Assembly (NCBI GenBank): GCA_017405595.1
Contig: JAFRAC010000023.1
Location: 38,276 to 102,275 of the forward strand
Source of the DNA: Thermoguttaceae bacterium
Lineage (GTDB): Bacteria; Planctomycetota; Planctomycetia; Pirellulales; Thermoguttaceae
Length of the DNA: 64,000 bases
Direction of reading: 5' to 3'
The position numbers were made by a program, and so were the translations under genes. Of the stretch, positions 36,390 through 44,810 are shown piece by piece. Below the pieces are notes generated by a model. It was not told the origin of the DNA. It made no database searches and worked only from the letters and a program-made list of their open reading frames with translations. The first letter of the stretch is position 1. Each line of letters starts with the position of its first letter.

Positions 36390-38189
36390 CTATTCCAGCA
36401 CGGTGATGTTCCGGTAAAAGACTTCGGCGCCTTCCGACTGAAGCTGAAACCGGCCGTGTGTCCGGCTCAGGTTCGTGACCCGGTTCACCAGGAGGCCGTT
36501 CACATAAAATGCGGCCCGGTCCCCTTCGGCAACGACGTCGAGCTTCGTCCATTGGCCCGGCACATCGATATCGTTCCTGCCGCGGAACCCTTTCACGTCC
36601 TGCCAGTCCAAATCGAACCCGCTCCAGCGGAACGGCCCCTGGGCGTGTTTGGTCAGTGTGACCGTCTCGCCGTTTTTCGGATCGAAGAGCCGCTGGTCCC
36701 CGGAAACCGTCACATCGCAGGACGCGGTGTAGCCCTCTTCTTCATTCCCGACCAGCCAAAAATCGCCGATCCCCCCTTCCACGATATTGGCTTCATACGC
36801 CCAGAGCCAGATTCCGGCAAAATCGCCGTCTTCCCCCGATGCATGGAAAAGGAAACCGGTATCGCGGGCGCGCTCTTCACGCGGGGCATGCGATTTTTCC
36901 CCCCATTTGAATTCCAGGGACATGTGGAAATCCGAAAATTCCCCGGCGGTCGATATCCCGCCCCATTCGGCGCCCGAGACGTGGATCATTCCGTCGTGAA
37001 CCGTGAAAACGCCGTTCGGGTCTTCCCCCGACTTCCGCTTGGTCAGAAACGGCGTCCATCCGGTCAGGTCGGTTCCGTTAAACAGGCTTTTCGGCCGCGG
37101 CACCGCAATCTTGTACAGATCGATACCGCTTTTTGTGGAGAAGAACGCCGTCAGAAAGGTTCCGTCGTCCCCAAAGAGGATCGCCGGATACTGCCATGCC
37201 TGACTGTCCGACTCGAGTTCGTCGACGATAAACCAGCGGCCCAAAAGTTCGCTCCCGTCGGGAGAAAGGATTCCGTAATGCACCAGCCCCCGGTTGCGCC
37301 AGCCGGTCGGCCGGCCGAGAAGCGGGTTCCAGACCGCCAGAAGATTGCCGCTGCCGGGAATCCGCTTGATGAGTGCGGGCGACCGGGGAGAAGCGAGAAC
37401 CGAAGGCGCCGGCTGAGACCAGGACTGGCCGCCGTCCGAGGAATACGCGAAATACTGGCTTCCGGACTCTGTACGCATATACATCAGAATCCGTCCGTCG
37501 GCCAGCGCACAGAGACCCGGCTCCTGATAGATTACCCCTTCGCTGGCCGGAGCTTTGGCCCCCTCGCGCCATGTTTTTCCGGCATCGTCGGAGATCAGGC
37601 AGAAGACATCCGCCGACTTGCCGAAATCGATTTTGGTTCCGTCGCTGTTATACTGATGGCGTGCGACCGGAACCAGAATCCGGCCGTCGGGCAGAATTTC
37701 AACCCGGTCGTTATTCACCACGTTAAACGATGGCTGCGAGACCAGTTCGACCCGCTCGCCCCACGTCTTTGCCTCGTCGGCGGAAATGCGCATATAGGGC
37801 CGGCAGTCTTCCGATGTTTCGTTCACCAGGTAAAAAAGCGCAATCCGCCCGTCGGGCAAACGGCGGAGCGTCACCGACATGACATTCAGTTTCCCCTCGT
37901 TCGGAAGGACGAGCTCGTCTTCCCCGGTCCAGGTCTGGCCGCCGTCCGAAGAACGCCGGCTCGCCAGGTAGGCATGATCGTTATCCCCGCCCTTGTCGCC
38001 GTAGTAGTGCGTATAGACATACAGAATGTCGCCGTTTGCCAGCCGGACAAAATCGCCTTCACTGTTGCGGGGATTGTCCGGACCGATCGGAATCGACCCG
38101 GTCAGCTCCTTTTGCGGCGCGGCGGAAACCGAAAGCGCTCCGAAAAGGAACAGGCAAAACAGGCCGAGAAGGGCGGAAAACTTTTTCAT
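36390..38189 (-). CDS. Secreted sialidase-like propeller fused to DUF1080 domain
   Basis: A 599-residue exported protein. Residues 1-~24 are a signal peptide. Residues ~25-365 repeat the sialidase-like propeller of the downstream gene (Asp boxes SSDGGQTWTG, SDDAGKTWRE, SSDGGQSWSQ). Residues ~370-599 are a DUF1080/LamG-like jelly roll (FNGTDLTGWTPF, then GQWTKLDVVAEGDRAAFYVNG and FQLQSEGAEVFYRNITVLE), a family now called 3-keto-disaccharide hydrolase domain. The fusion joins two glycan-related activities in one polypeptide. The start has only a weak purine-rich site. Substrate unknown. Confidence 0.85.
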   Translation of the reverse strand: MKKFSALLGLFCLFLFGALSVSAAPQKELTGSIPIGPDNPRNSEGDFVRLANGDILYVYTHYYGDKGGDNDHAYLASRRSSDGGQTWTGEDELVLPNEGKLNVMSVTLRRLPDGRIALFYLVNETSEDCRPYMRISADEAKTWGERVELVSQPSFNVVNNDRVEILPDGRILVPVARHQYNSDGTKIDFGKSADVFCLISDDAGKTWREGAKAPASEGVIYQEPGLCALADGRILMYMRTESGSQYFAYSSDGGQSWSQPAPSVLASPRSPALIKRIPGSGNLLAVWNPLLGRPTGWRNRGLVHYGILSPDGSELLGRWFIVDELESDSQAWQYPAILFGDDGTFLTAFFSTKSGIDLYKIAVPRPKSLFNGTDLTGWTPFLTKRKSGEDPNGVFTVHDGMIHVSGAEWGGISTAGEFSDFHMSLEFKWGEKSHAPREERARDTGFLFHASGEDGDFAGIWLWAYEANIVEGGIGDFWLVGNEEEGYTASCDVTVSGDQRLFDPKNGETVTLTKHAQGPFRWSGFDLDWQDVKGFRGRNDIDVPGQWTKLDVVAEGDRAAFYVNGLLVNRVTNLSRTHGRFQLQSEGAEVFYRNITVLE

Positions 38190-38579
38190 CGTTTCTCTTC
38201 AGCCGAAGCTTTTCAAAAATCGGGAGTTAGGGAACTTTTAAGGACAGAGAACAGCCGGCGGCACTCAGCCGTTTCCCGGCGGACTGATGACCCCATTTTA
38301 GCCGCGGCAGCCCGCCCCTGCAAGATAATGAAGAGAACCTTTGAAGATAAATTCCCGGCGGGCAAGGGACCCTCTGATCCGCGAACCGCGGCAGGCAATT
38401 GGGCGGCAGACTTTGTAGCCGCACCAGCTTCTGCGACCGCGTAGCCGGGAGCCGAATTTTGCCAACCGATGTTACCGGGTAATCAATTGGGGAATTTCAG
38501 TCCGGTCTTACCAGATACCCTCAGTACAACTCTCCCAAACAACCAGCTCGCCGACGGAGTAGAAGCCGGCAGTTCTTAA
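38190..38579. other. 390-bp intergenic region
   Basis: Between the sialidase-DUF1080 gene and the PIN-domain gene, both on the minus strand. It holds the promoter at 38295-38323. I see no RNA gene, no convincing ORF and no strong repeat in the remainder. Confidence 0.6.
38295..38323 (-). promoter_or_regulatory. Promoter of the sialidase-like gene pair
   Basis: On the minus strand TTGCAG (38318-38323) and TAAAAT (38295-38300) are separated by 17 nt, about 100 nt before the ATG at 38189. Confidence 0.5.
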
Positions 38580-39011
38580 TCATTCCGCATCCGCCTTCGG
38601 GAACTCAACCGAACCCCGGCCAAGAAATTCTGCCGGTGACATGATCGCCGGTTTTGTGATACCCGATTCAAGCAAGTCCCTGTCACCGGTTAAAAGTATA
38701 TCAACCTCGGCAAAAATCGCGGCACGGATAATCGGCCAATCAGCAGGATCGCGCACCAAAGTTTCCTCGACAACCGGTTCTTCCGGGGTATCGACAATCT
38801 GCAAACCGCGCGCTTCAGCCAGAAATTTATTCATGCGCCAAACATCATTGGGGAACTTATGATCAATAACTCTGCGGGTTTCCTCGATGACATACGCAGA
38901 AATCTTACCTTTATTTGGCGGAGAAACGGCTTTCGCGTAAGCTCGGGCGGCAATCCCGTTTCCAAAAAGAATTGTAGAGAAAAGAACGTTGGTATCGATA
39001 AAGATATTCAT
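38580..39011 (-). CDS. PIN-domain toxin (putative ribonuclease)
   Basis: A 143-residue PIN-family toxin. Acidic residues expected at the metal site are present: Asp6 (FIDTNVL), Glu43/44 (VIEETRRVI), Asp88/91 (RDPADWPI) and Asp110/112 (LLTGDRDLL). Family members cleave tRNA or mRNA and are neutralised by a cognate antitoxin. Its ATG overlaps the antitoxin stop by 4 nt (39008-39011), which couples their translation. It belongs to the PIN-3/COG1569-like group. The RNA target is unknown. Confidence 0.9.
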   Translation of the reverse strand: MNIFIDTNVLFSTILFGNGIAARAYAKAVSPPNKGKISAYVIEETRRVIDHKFPNDVWRMNKFLAEARGLQIVDTPEEPVVEETLVRDPADWPIIRAAIFAEVDILLTGDRDLLESGITKPAIMSPAEFLGRGSVEFPKADAE

Positions 39012-39307
39012 TCTTTCGATCCGGAACGCAATCTCTTTACCAAGGCATCAGCATCTTCTTCGGATCGAATTCCGGCGCTTTCGGCCTTTCCCGCCATTCC
39101 TTGCTGAAACTCTTTCATTGCGTAGAGAGCGGAATTCATCACAACGACCCGATCGCCCTCGCACACCAGGGTTAAATGAGAACCGTCCCCCGCACCCAGG
39201 CGATCAAGGATCTCCTTCGGAAACGGAACAAGTCCCTGCGGTAAGACTTTAGTGTTGTCGACAAGCGGGTGTTCCGGAACAATCGGGGAAAACACTTCAG
39301 ACATCAT
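39008..39307 (-). CDS. AbrB/SpoVT-fold antitoxin of the PIN toxin
   Basis: A 99-residue protein with a swapped-hairpin AbrB-like DNA-binding region (~18-55): VLPQGLVPFPKEILDRLGAGDGSHLTLV. The acidic, helical C-terminal half (~60-99) would mask the toxin. It begins ATGATG after GGAGAGGAA. Genetic order antitoxin then toxin with a 4-nt overlap is the usual type II layout. The promoter at 39350-39377 probably also binds the pair for autoregulation. Confidence 0.87.
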   Translation of the reverse strand: MMSEVFSPIVPEHPLVDNTKVLPQGLVPFPKEILDRLGAGDGSHLTLVCEGDRVVVMNSALYAMKEFQQGMAGKAESAGIRSEEDADALVKRLRSGSKE

Positions 39308-39349
39308 TTCCTCTCCATTACTTAATGCATAAACTTCTTCCGTGGTAGC

Positions 39350-39377
39350 ATTATAGCGTCCCTCCCCACAATTTCAA
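39350..39377 (-). promoter_or_regulatory. Promoter of the toxin-antitoxin pair
   Basis: On the minus strand TTGAAA (39372-39377) and TATAAT (39350-39355) are 16 nt apart. The leader to the antitoxin ATG is about 35 nt. The promoter lies immediately downstream of the methyltransferase remnant. Confidence 0.65.
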
Positions 39378-39392
39378 GATTACACCGAAATT

Positions 39393-39602
39393 TCAACACT
39401 CGCCCTCCATCCAGAGACAGCAAAACTGCCCCCTGCGTGAACGGCGAAGCGGCGGAGTAGCCCGACTCACCCCAAACTCCCCGGCCCCGAGCACGTCGCG
39501 CAGGAGCATGTTCCAAAAGGTCTGCGATTCCCCCTTTTCGTAGCCCCGGCCTTTCCACGTTTCGGCGAACTGCCGCGCGGCTTTTTTTCGTTCATTGGTC
39601 AT
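39393..39602 (-). pseudogene. N-terminal remnant of a MmeI-like DNA methyltransferase
   Basis: The 69-codon frame begins with a normal ATG after GGAGG and reads RQFAETWKGRGYEKGESQTFWNMLLRDVLG. This is the characteristic N-terminus of large MmeI-like restriction-modification methyltransferases (about 900 residues or more). After ~40 residues the frame drifts into an unrelated Arg-rich end. No methyltransferase body is found in the window. The remnant is directly followed by the toxin-antitoxin promoter, so a large deletion joined the two, possibly replacing a defence gene. Confidence 0.75.
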
Positions 39603-39668
39603 TCTCTGGAACCTCCGTTTTTCTCGCGGACATTCGGGCCTTCTCCCTTTCCTTATCTGTGTCCCCGG

Positions 39669-40220
39669 TCACCAGTTCCGCTCGTACAGGCTGAAAAGCG
39701 GAATGTTGCCGATATCCCGCCGCAGGTCGGCGTCCCCCGCGCAGGTAAAACCGTTCTTTTCGAAGAGCCTCCTTGCCGGAACATTCTCCGGAACGATGTC
39801 GGCGCGAAGGGCGCGGTACCCTTCCGATTGCGCCATGCCGACAGCGAAGCGGAGAATTACCGATCCGATTCCCCGTCGCTGCCGGTCCGGATCGATGGCC
39901 AGCGCGTGCAGAACCAGATAGGAACCTTCGGGGAGATCCCGCTTCCATTTCCCGTTCCGATAACAGCCCTGCGGATCGGTGTTCAAGGCAAACGCCCCGG
40001 CGATTTCCCCATCTTCCGTATAAAGATACTGGGCTCCCGCTGCGGTCATCCGGCGCACCGTCGATTCCGACGGATAGACATGACGGATCCAGCGGGGATA
40101 GTTGACATGGCGGTCCAAAGACAGAATGACCCTGTCGTAAAACGCGGCGGTGCCGGGAATGTCCGGTTCTCCACACTTCCGGATCTTTCCGTTCCCGTCC
40201 TGTTCCGCGCTGGCGTTCAT
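39669..40220 (-). CDS. GNAT-family N-acetyltransferase
   Basis: A 183-residue GNAT protein. The acetyl-CoA loop is DPDRQRRGIGSVILRFAV (~115-132), after the strand LVLHALAID. The C-terminal VPENVPARRLFEKNGF is the usual motif B. ATG 40220 is chosen, with AAGGGAG about 10 nt upstream; an extended frame to 40436 overlaps the previous gene. It starts 5 nt after that gene's stop. The acceptor substrate is unknown. Confidence 0.88.
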   Translation of the reverse strand: MNASAEQDGNGKIRKCGEPDIPGTAAFYDRVILSLDRHVNYPRWIRHVYPSESTVRRMTAAGAQYLYTEDGEIAGAFALNTDPQGCYRNGKWKRDLPEGSYLVLHALAIDPDRQRRGIGSVILRFAVGMAQSEGYRALRADIVPENVPARRLFEKNGFTCAGDADLRRDIGNIPLFSLYERNW

Positions 40221-40225
40221 CCGGC

Positions 40226-40708
40226 TCAGACTCCCTTTTCGGCTTCTATCACGGCGAGAATCCGTTCGGTTTCGGCGCGGACCTGTTCGTGGGGCGTTTG
40301 CCCGGCAAGACGCCGCAAGGCGGCAATCACGCTGCCGCGGCCGGACCACGGTTCCCCTTCGGAAAAGAGACGTTCTTCCAAACAGTGCAAAAGGCGGCAG
40401 ACGTGAACCGGCTCTTCCGACTCGAGCCCGGCGCAAACCGCGTCGGGCCCCTCTTCGACGATGAGCGACTCGATCCGGCCGAACGGCGCGGAAAAGCCGC
40501 CGTAGGGGCCGGTTCCCCAGTCGAGCAGCTCCACTTTTGTTATACAGTCGGAATAGAAGAGAAAAGACCCGATCTGAAGTCCGTCGGCCGCGCGGCCGAA
40601 CTCGTGCATGTTATACTCGGCGCTGTTGTAGGCGCAGATTCCCTCGTACTCGTCGCCGCAAAGGTCGGTAATTCTGACGCCGAGACCGTCGCAGGCGCGC
40701 AGATTCAT
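40226..40708 (-). CDS. Hypothetical protein with SH3/LSm-like N-terminus
   Basis: A 160-residue protein that I do not recognise. The N-terminal ~65 residues (VRITDLCGDEYEGICAYNS, LFYSDCITKVELL) look like a small beta-barrel of the LSm/SH3 type. The remainder is helical and acidic. It is 45 nt downstream of pyrF and 5 nt upstream of a GNAT gene on the same strand, so it is probably in their operon. Confidence 0.65.
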   Translation of the reverse strand: MNLRACDGLGVRITDLCGDEYEGICAYNSAEYNMHEFGRAADGLQIGSFLFYSDCITKVELLDWGTGPYGGFSAPFGRIESLIVEEGPDAVCAGLESEEPVHVCRLLHCLEERLFSEGEPWSGRGSVIAALRRLAGQTPHEQVRAETERILAVIEAEKGV

Positions 40709-40753
40709 TTGATGCCCCCTAACCGGAAATCGGAAAATGCGCGGGCGGCGCGC

Positions 40754-41683
40754 TTAGCGGAGTTTTCCCGCCGCGGTATCGGCCGCCAGGGCGTCGATCA
40801 TTTCGAGTGTCGCGGCTTCGACCGCCCGCTGCCAGTTCTTTTCGCCGAACTGGGCGTATTGCGGCTTTTTGTGGGCGAAGATGATGCCGCGCGAATTGTT
40901 CACCAGCGCGCCCAGGCCGCGCGCATCGAACGCGCCCGCCACATCTTTGGCGGCGCCCCCCTGGCTGCCGTAACCGGGAACGAGGAACCAGACCGATTTC
41001 ATGACCTCGCGCAGTTCGGCGAGCTGTTTGGGCCAGGTGGCGCCGACCACCGCGCCGATACTCGAATAGGGGTTCGGCGACCGCTGGCCGAGGGACTTGC
41101 GCGAAACCGACTCAACCCATTCGGCGACATGGCGGTAGACCGGTTTGCCGTCGGCGACAAGGTCCTGAAAGAGTTTTCCCCCCGGATTCGAGGTTTTGAC
41201 CAGCACGAAAACGCCCGCGTTCCGTTCCCGGGCGGTGTCGATAAAGGGCTCGATGCTGTCGTCTCCCAAATAGGGGCTGACCGTAAGCGCGTCGGCCGAC
41301 CAGGGGGATTCGCCCCGGCCGAGCAGGCCGGCGGCGTATGCCGCGGCGGTCGAGCCGATATCGTTCCGTTTGCCGTCAAGGATGACGAGGAGGCCTTTTG
41401 ACTGCGCGTAATGGACAACGCCGACCAGCGCACGCATCGCATCGGGCCCGCACTGCTCGAAAAACGCCATCTGCGGCTTAACGGCGGGTACCAGCGGGGC
41501 GACCACGTCGATCACCTCGTGGCAGAAGCGGGAATACGCCTCGGCGGCATCGAATTCGGTGGGGGTGTCGATTCCTTCGGTGATCGATTCGGGGAGCTGT
41601 TCCCAGCGGGGGTCGAGCCCGACCAGAACCGGGGTTTTCTTCTGGACGATCGCCAGCGCCAGACGGTCAGAGAACGATTGCAT
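40754..41683 (-). CDS. pyrF: Orotidine 5'-phosphate decarboxylase (type 2)
   Basis: A 309-residue long-form (type 2) PyrF, which converts OMP to UMP in the final step of de novo pyrimidine synthesis. The catalytic DGKRNDIGSTA (~103-113), the PQMAFFEQ segment and VPGYGSQGG phosphate loop are all present. AGGAAAGG lies about 12 nt upstream. It is 87 nt after the LutC-like gene and 45 nt before the hypothetical gene. Confidence 0.95.
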   Translation of the reverse strand: MQSFSDRLALAIVQKKTPVLVGLDPRWEQLPESITEGIDTPTEFDAAEAYSRFCHEVIDVVAPLVPAVKPQMAFFEQCGPDAMRALVGVVHYAQSKGLLVILDGKRNDIGSTAAAYAAGLLGRGESPWSADALTVSPYLGDDSIEPFIDTARERNAGVFVLVKTSNPGGKLFQDLVADGKPVYRHVAEWVESVSRKSLGQRSPNPYSSIGAVVGATWPKQLAELREVMKSVWFLVPGYGSQGGAAKDVAGAFDARGLGALVNNSRGIIFAHKKPQYAQFGEKNWQRAVEAATLEMIDALAADTAAGKLR

Positions 41684-41770
41684 AGAAAAAACCTTTCCTG
41701 TATGACACGCATCCGGGGGAGAGGGTGGTCCGAACGCGTTCCGGTGCGGAGACTTGCCCTTCGGCCAGGG

Positions 41771-42490
41771 TTACTCGTTTTCGATGACAAAAACGACGAC
41801 TTTTTTCGGCCCGTGAACGCCGAGAATCAGAATCTTTTCGATGTCGGCGGTGCGGCTCGGGCCGGTCATCAGAAGGAATTCGCCCGAAGCCTGGCCGGGA
41901 GAGGCGATTTGCGCAAGGAGTTCCGGCCAGGCGTGCGGAAGATGTTCGCGCAGCTGCGACTTTTTCGCGGCGATCAGGCAGACCGGCGAAAGGTAGTTCA
42001 TCAGCCGGTCGAACGCGCTCTTCGAACGGACCACGGCGCTGCCGGTATCGGCCAGGAGAAACTCGGCGGGAATAAGACTCGCCGAAATCGACTCGAGCTC
42101 TTTCGGGTCGGCGTCTTCGGGGTTCGCCGGAGCGGTAACCCGCACCGCGCCCCGCTCGCCCAGAAGGGGCAAAACGGCGTCGGCAAGCGCTTCGGTCAGT
42201 TCACCCGAACGTACGCCCCAGCGGAAAGCCGTTTCGGTTCCCGCAACGCCGGCGTTCGTTTCGACCGATTTGAGAACTTCGGCGATCTGGGCGGCAGCAT
42301 CGGCGCGGTCGGCGCACCGGCGGCACTCGCCCGCCACGGCGGCAAGGCTCTGTTCGAACTGGGCAAGGAGCTCGTCGGGTGCAGCGCCCTGAACCGGCCA
42401 GACCTGCGGCGGGTCGGGGAGCGGGAGGGATTGCGGATACTGCTGCTGAGCGTTACGGATTTTACCGAGGATTTCTTCCCGCGTTGCCAT
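41771..42490 (-). CDS. LutC-like LUD-domain protein
   Basis: A 239-residue LUD-domain protein: AEFLLADTGSAVVRSK, then LPHAWPELLAQI and the closing GPSRTADIEKILILGVHGPK. In LutABC, LutC works with two iron-sulfur subunits in L-lactate oxidation. No lutA or lutB occurs nearby; the neighbour is pyrF. It may work with subunits encoded elsewhere or have another role. AAGGAAGGA precedes the ATG. Confidence 0.85.
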   Translation of the reverse strand: MATREEILGKIRNAQQQYPQSLPLPDPPQVWPVQGAAPDELLAQFEQSLAAVAGECRRCADRADAAAQIAEVLKSVETNAGVAGTETAFRWGVRSGELTEALADAVLPLLGERGAVRVTAPANPEDADPKELESISASLIPAEFLLADTGSAVVRSKSAFDRLMNYLSPVCLIAAKKSQLREHLPHAWPELLAQIASPGQASGEFLLMTGPSRTADIEKILILGVHGPKKVVVFVIENE

Positions 42491-42648
42491 GGAAAACAGT
42501 CCTTCCTTCTTTCGGCGGTTCGTGTATCGGAGATTGCGGCGCTTTCAAAATGACCGGTCCCTGCACAGGAGCGGCCCGAACCCCCTTTTCCGCGCAAGAG
42601 GCCCGTCGCGGTTATTTTCTTTCGGCGGAGGAAAAAAGTCAAGGGGAA

Positions 42649-43638
42649 TTACGCGACAACCTTATAAAAAGAGGTGACACTGCCGATATTTTGGAACCGG
42701 TTCGCCTGCAGGAACGAGGCGAGCCGCCCGTTGCGGGCGTCGATGACGGTGTCGAGGGTAAAGGCGCTGTGATGGCGCGCCAGACCGGCAAGGACCACGG
42801 TCAGGAGGAACGAGGCGATCCCCTCGCGCAAGTGCGCCTCGTTGACCGCGATATAGTCGAGAATATAGCGCGGATCTTTCCGCTCGATTTCGCCGTAGGG
42901 CGAGAAGGTCGGCGACATCCAGCGGAGCACCGCGCCGGCGATCGGCTCGTCGTTAAACCCGTTGCGCGGAAAGACGTTCCACTCTTCGGTATCGAAGTTC
43001 CGGTAGATGTTCGCCTCCCACCACGACGGTTCGGTGACCCGTTCGAAATGGGTGACCAGAACGCGGCCGTCGACCTGCTGAATTTTCGGGGTCAGCGACG
43101 ATTTCCAGGGGGCGCACCGAAGGCGGTAACGGTGCGAGACGCCGAACCGCGAGTAGCCCAGCCGGCAAAAGACCTCGAGAGTTTCCCGGTCGGCGTCGCA
43201 GATCCCTTCCGGATTCGTCCACCCGTAAAGGCCGGTGTAGAAGGGCGAGGCTTTCGAGTAGCCGCCGGCGTACCAGCGGTGCGTGCCGTTCCGGCGGAAG
43301 TAGGTTTCGCCGGCCTGAATGAGCGCCGCGGCGACACCGCTCCGGTCGAGGGGAACGTCGCTGCGGATGATCGGCGCGTAGAGGATGCCGATCTGACGGG
43401 AAAAATCGCTTCCGTCGGCGTTCGGGCCGAACGCGGCGTGGATCGTGCCGACCGGCACGCCGTCGAGGTACGCCAGAAGGAGCCCTTCCGGGTCGAAAAG
43501 GATGTTTCCGAGAATCTGTTCTTCCAGAATCTGCCGCGAAACGGGGGCTAAAAAGTCGGAAAACCGCCCGGCCTGATCGGACCAGACGCTCAGCCAATCG
43601 CCGACGAGAAGATTATGAAAACAACGTACCTCCAGCAT
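42649..43638 (-). CDS. Two-domain GNAT N-acetyltransferase
   Basis: A 329-residue protein with two GNAT-like halves. The N-terminal half has GLLLAYLDGVPVGTIHAAFG and AAALIQAGETYFRRNG. The C-terminal half has the more typical YILDYIAVNEAHLREGIASFLL acetyl-CoA region and ends in FLQANRFQNIGSVTSFYKV. The function is not assignable. It is divergent from the ABC permease genes; no clear Shine-Dalgarno site precedes its ATG. Confidence 0.78.
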   Translation of the reverse strand: MLEVRCFHNLLVGDWLSVWSDQAGRFSDFLAPVSRQILEEQILGNILFDPEGLLLAYLDGVPVGTIHAAFGPNADGSDFSRQIGILYAPIIRSDVPLDRSGVAAALIQAGETYFRRNGTHRWYAGGYSKASPFYTGLYGWTNPEGICDADRETLEVFCRLGYSRFGVSHRYRLRCAPWKSSLTPKIQQVDGRVLVTHFERVTEPSWWEANIYRNFDTEEWNVFPRNGFNDEPIAGAVLRWMSPTFSPYGEIERKDPRYILDYIAVNEAHLREGIASFLLTVVLAGLARHHSAFTLDTVIDARNGRLASFLQANRFQNIGSVTSFYKVVA

Positions 43639-43695
43639 AGTATCCGATGATACCCCAAATAAAGGCGCCGGTCAAGTTGAATCGGTTCAGCCCTA

Positions 43696-43724
43696 TCGAC
43701 AAATCTTCCTCCCCCTCCTATAAT
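43696..43724 (+). promoter_or_regulatory. Promoter of the ABC permease/rarA gene group
   Basis: TCGACA (43696-43701) and TATAAT (43719-43724) are separated by 17 nt; the ATG at 43828 lies about 97 nt beyond the predicted start. Confidence 0.6.
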
Positions 43725-43827
43725 AACGGGGGGAAGAAGTCATGGAAGTGCGCGCCCTTTTTCTTTGCGGGGGCACGGCTTCGGAAGAACCGAAAAGAGC
43801 CCGAAAATCTTTCAGGAAACCACGAAT

Positions 43828-44772
43828 ATGTTACAGGCGAACACCTTTCTTTTTGCGGCCATGCCGGTCTGGCTTCGCGCGTCCTCGAAAATCGACTTTT
43901 ACGCGCTCGGCGGGCTTCTTCTTTTCGCGCTGGCGGTCTGGCTCTTTCGGGCGTTCCTGCCGAAAGTCGGCGCCATCGCCTGGGTCACCGCCAAAGAGAC
44001 GATTCTCCAGCCGCTCTTTCTGATTCTGTCGATGGTCGGCATTTTCGGTCTCCTGGTTTTCCTGTTCCTCTCGTACCACACGCTGGGCGAAGATATCAAA
44101 ATTGTCGTCTCGCAGGGGCTCACCCTGGTCAAACTCCTGGCCGTTTTCCTTGCGGTCTGGTCGGCGAGCACGTCGATCGCCGACGAAATTGAAGGGAAAA
44201 CCGCGCTGATGATCCTCGCCAAACCGGTCGGCCGCGCCAAGTTCGTGATCGGCAAATACATGGGCGTGATGATCGCGGTAACCCTCCTCTTTTTCATTCT
44301 CGGGTTCTTCTTCATCAACTCGGTCGGCTACAAACTGGTCTACGACGCGCGCGAACTGGCGAAAGAGGTTCCGACGCAGGCCGAATGCTTTACCTATATC
44401 GTCGGAATCCTGCCCGGTTTGGTACTCGCCTTTTTCGAGACGATCGTGCTCGCCGCGATTTCGGTTGCCATTTCGACCCGGCTCCCCCTTCTGCCGAACC
44501 TGACAATCTGCCTGACCCTCTACGCGCTCGGCCATATCATGCCGATCATTACCGCCTCGAACGCCGCGGCGCAGATGCCGCTGGTCGGGTTCTTCGCCAA
44601 CCTGCTCTGCGTCCTGCCGGTTCTGGACCACTTTAACATGGAAACCGCCGTGGCGATGGACCGGACCGTTCCGCTCACCTACCTGCTCTGGACCGGTCTT
44701 TACTCGTTCCTCTTTGCGGTCGCGGCGCTGGTTCTTTCGCTCACCCTGTTCGACGACCGCGATCTGGCGTAA
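43828..44772 (+). CDS. ABC-2-type transporter permease
   Basis: A 314-residue integral membrane protein with at least six hydrophobic spans and the ABC-2 motif DEIEGKTALMILAKPVGRAKFVIGKY after the third. ATG 43828 follows AGGAAA. No ATP-binding subunit is encoded in the window, so the energiser must be elsewhere. It is 38 nt upstream of a larger permease on the same strand. Substrate unknown. Confidence 0.85.
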   Translation: MLQANTFLFAAMPVWLRASSKIDFYALGGLLLFALAVWLFRAFLPKVGAIAWVTAKETILQPLFLILSMVGIFGLLVFLFLSYHTLGEDIKIVVSQGLTLVKLLAVFLAVWSASTSIADEIEGKTALMILAKPVGRAKFVIGKYMGVMIAVTLLFFILGFFFINSVGYKLVYDARELAKEVPTQAECFTYIVGILPGLVLAFFETIVLAAISVAISTRLPLLPNLTICLTLYALGHIMPIITASNAAAQMPLVGFFANLLCVLPVLDHFNMETAVAMDRTVPLTYLLWTGLYSFLFAVAALVLSLTLFDDRDLA

Positions 44773-44810
44773 CCGCGGCGCGCTCCCCTTCCCCTTTCCG
44801 GCAACGCGCA

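Noticed and set aside
38220..38580. tRNA or small RNA gene in the gap before the PIN-domain gene
   Set aside because: I looked for cloverleaf arms and CCA ends and found none.
39322..39558. 78-codon frame overlapping the methyltransferase remnant
   Set aside because: It has no similarity and no start signal; the overlapping frame at 39393-39602 has the methyltransferase N-terminus and GGAGG.
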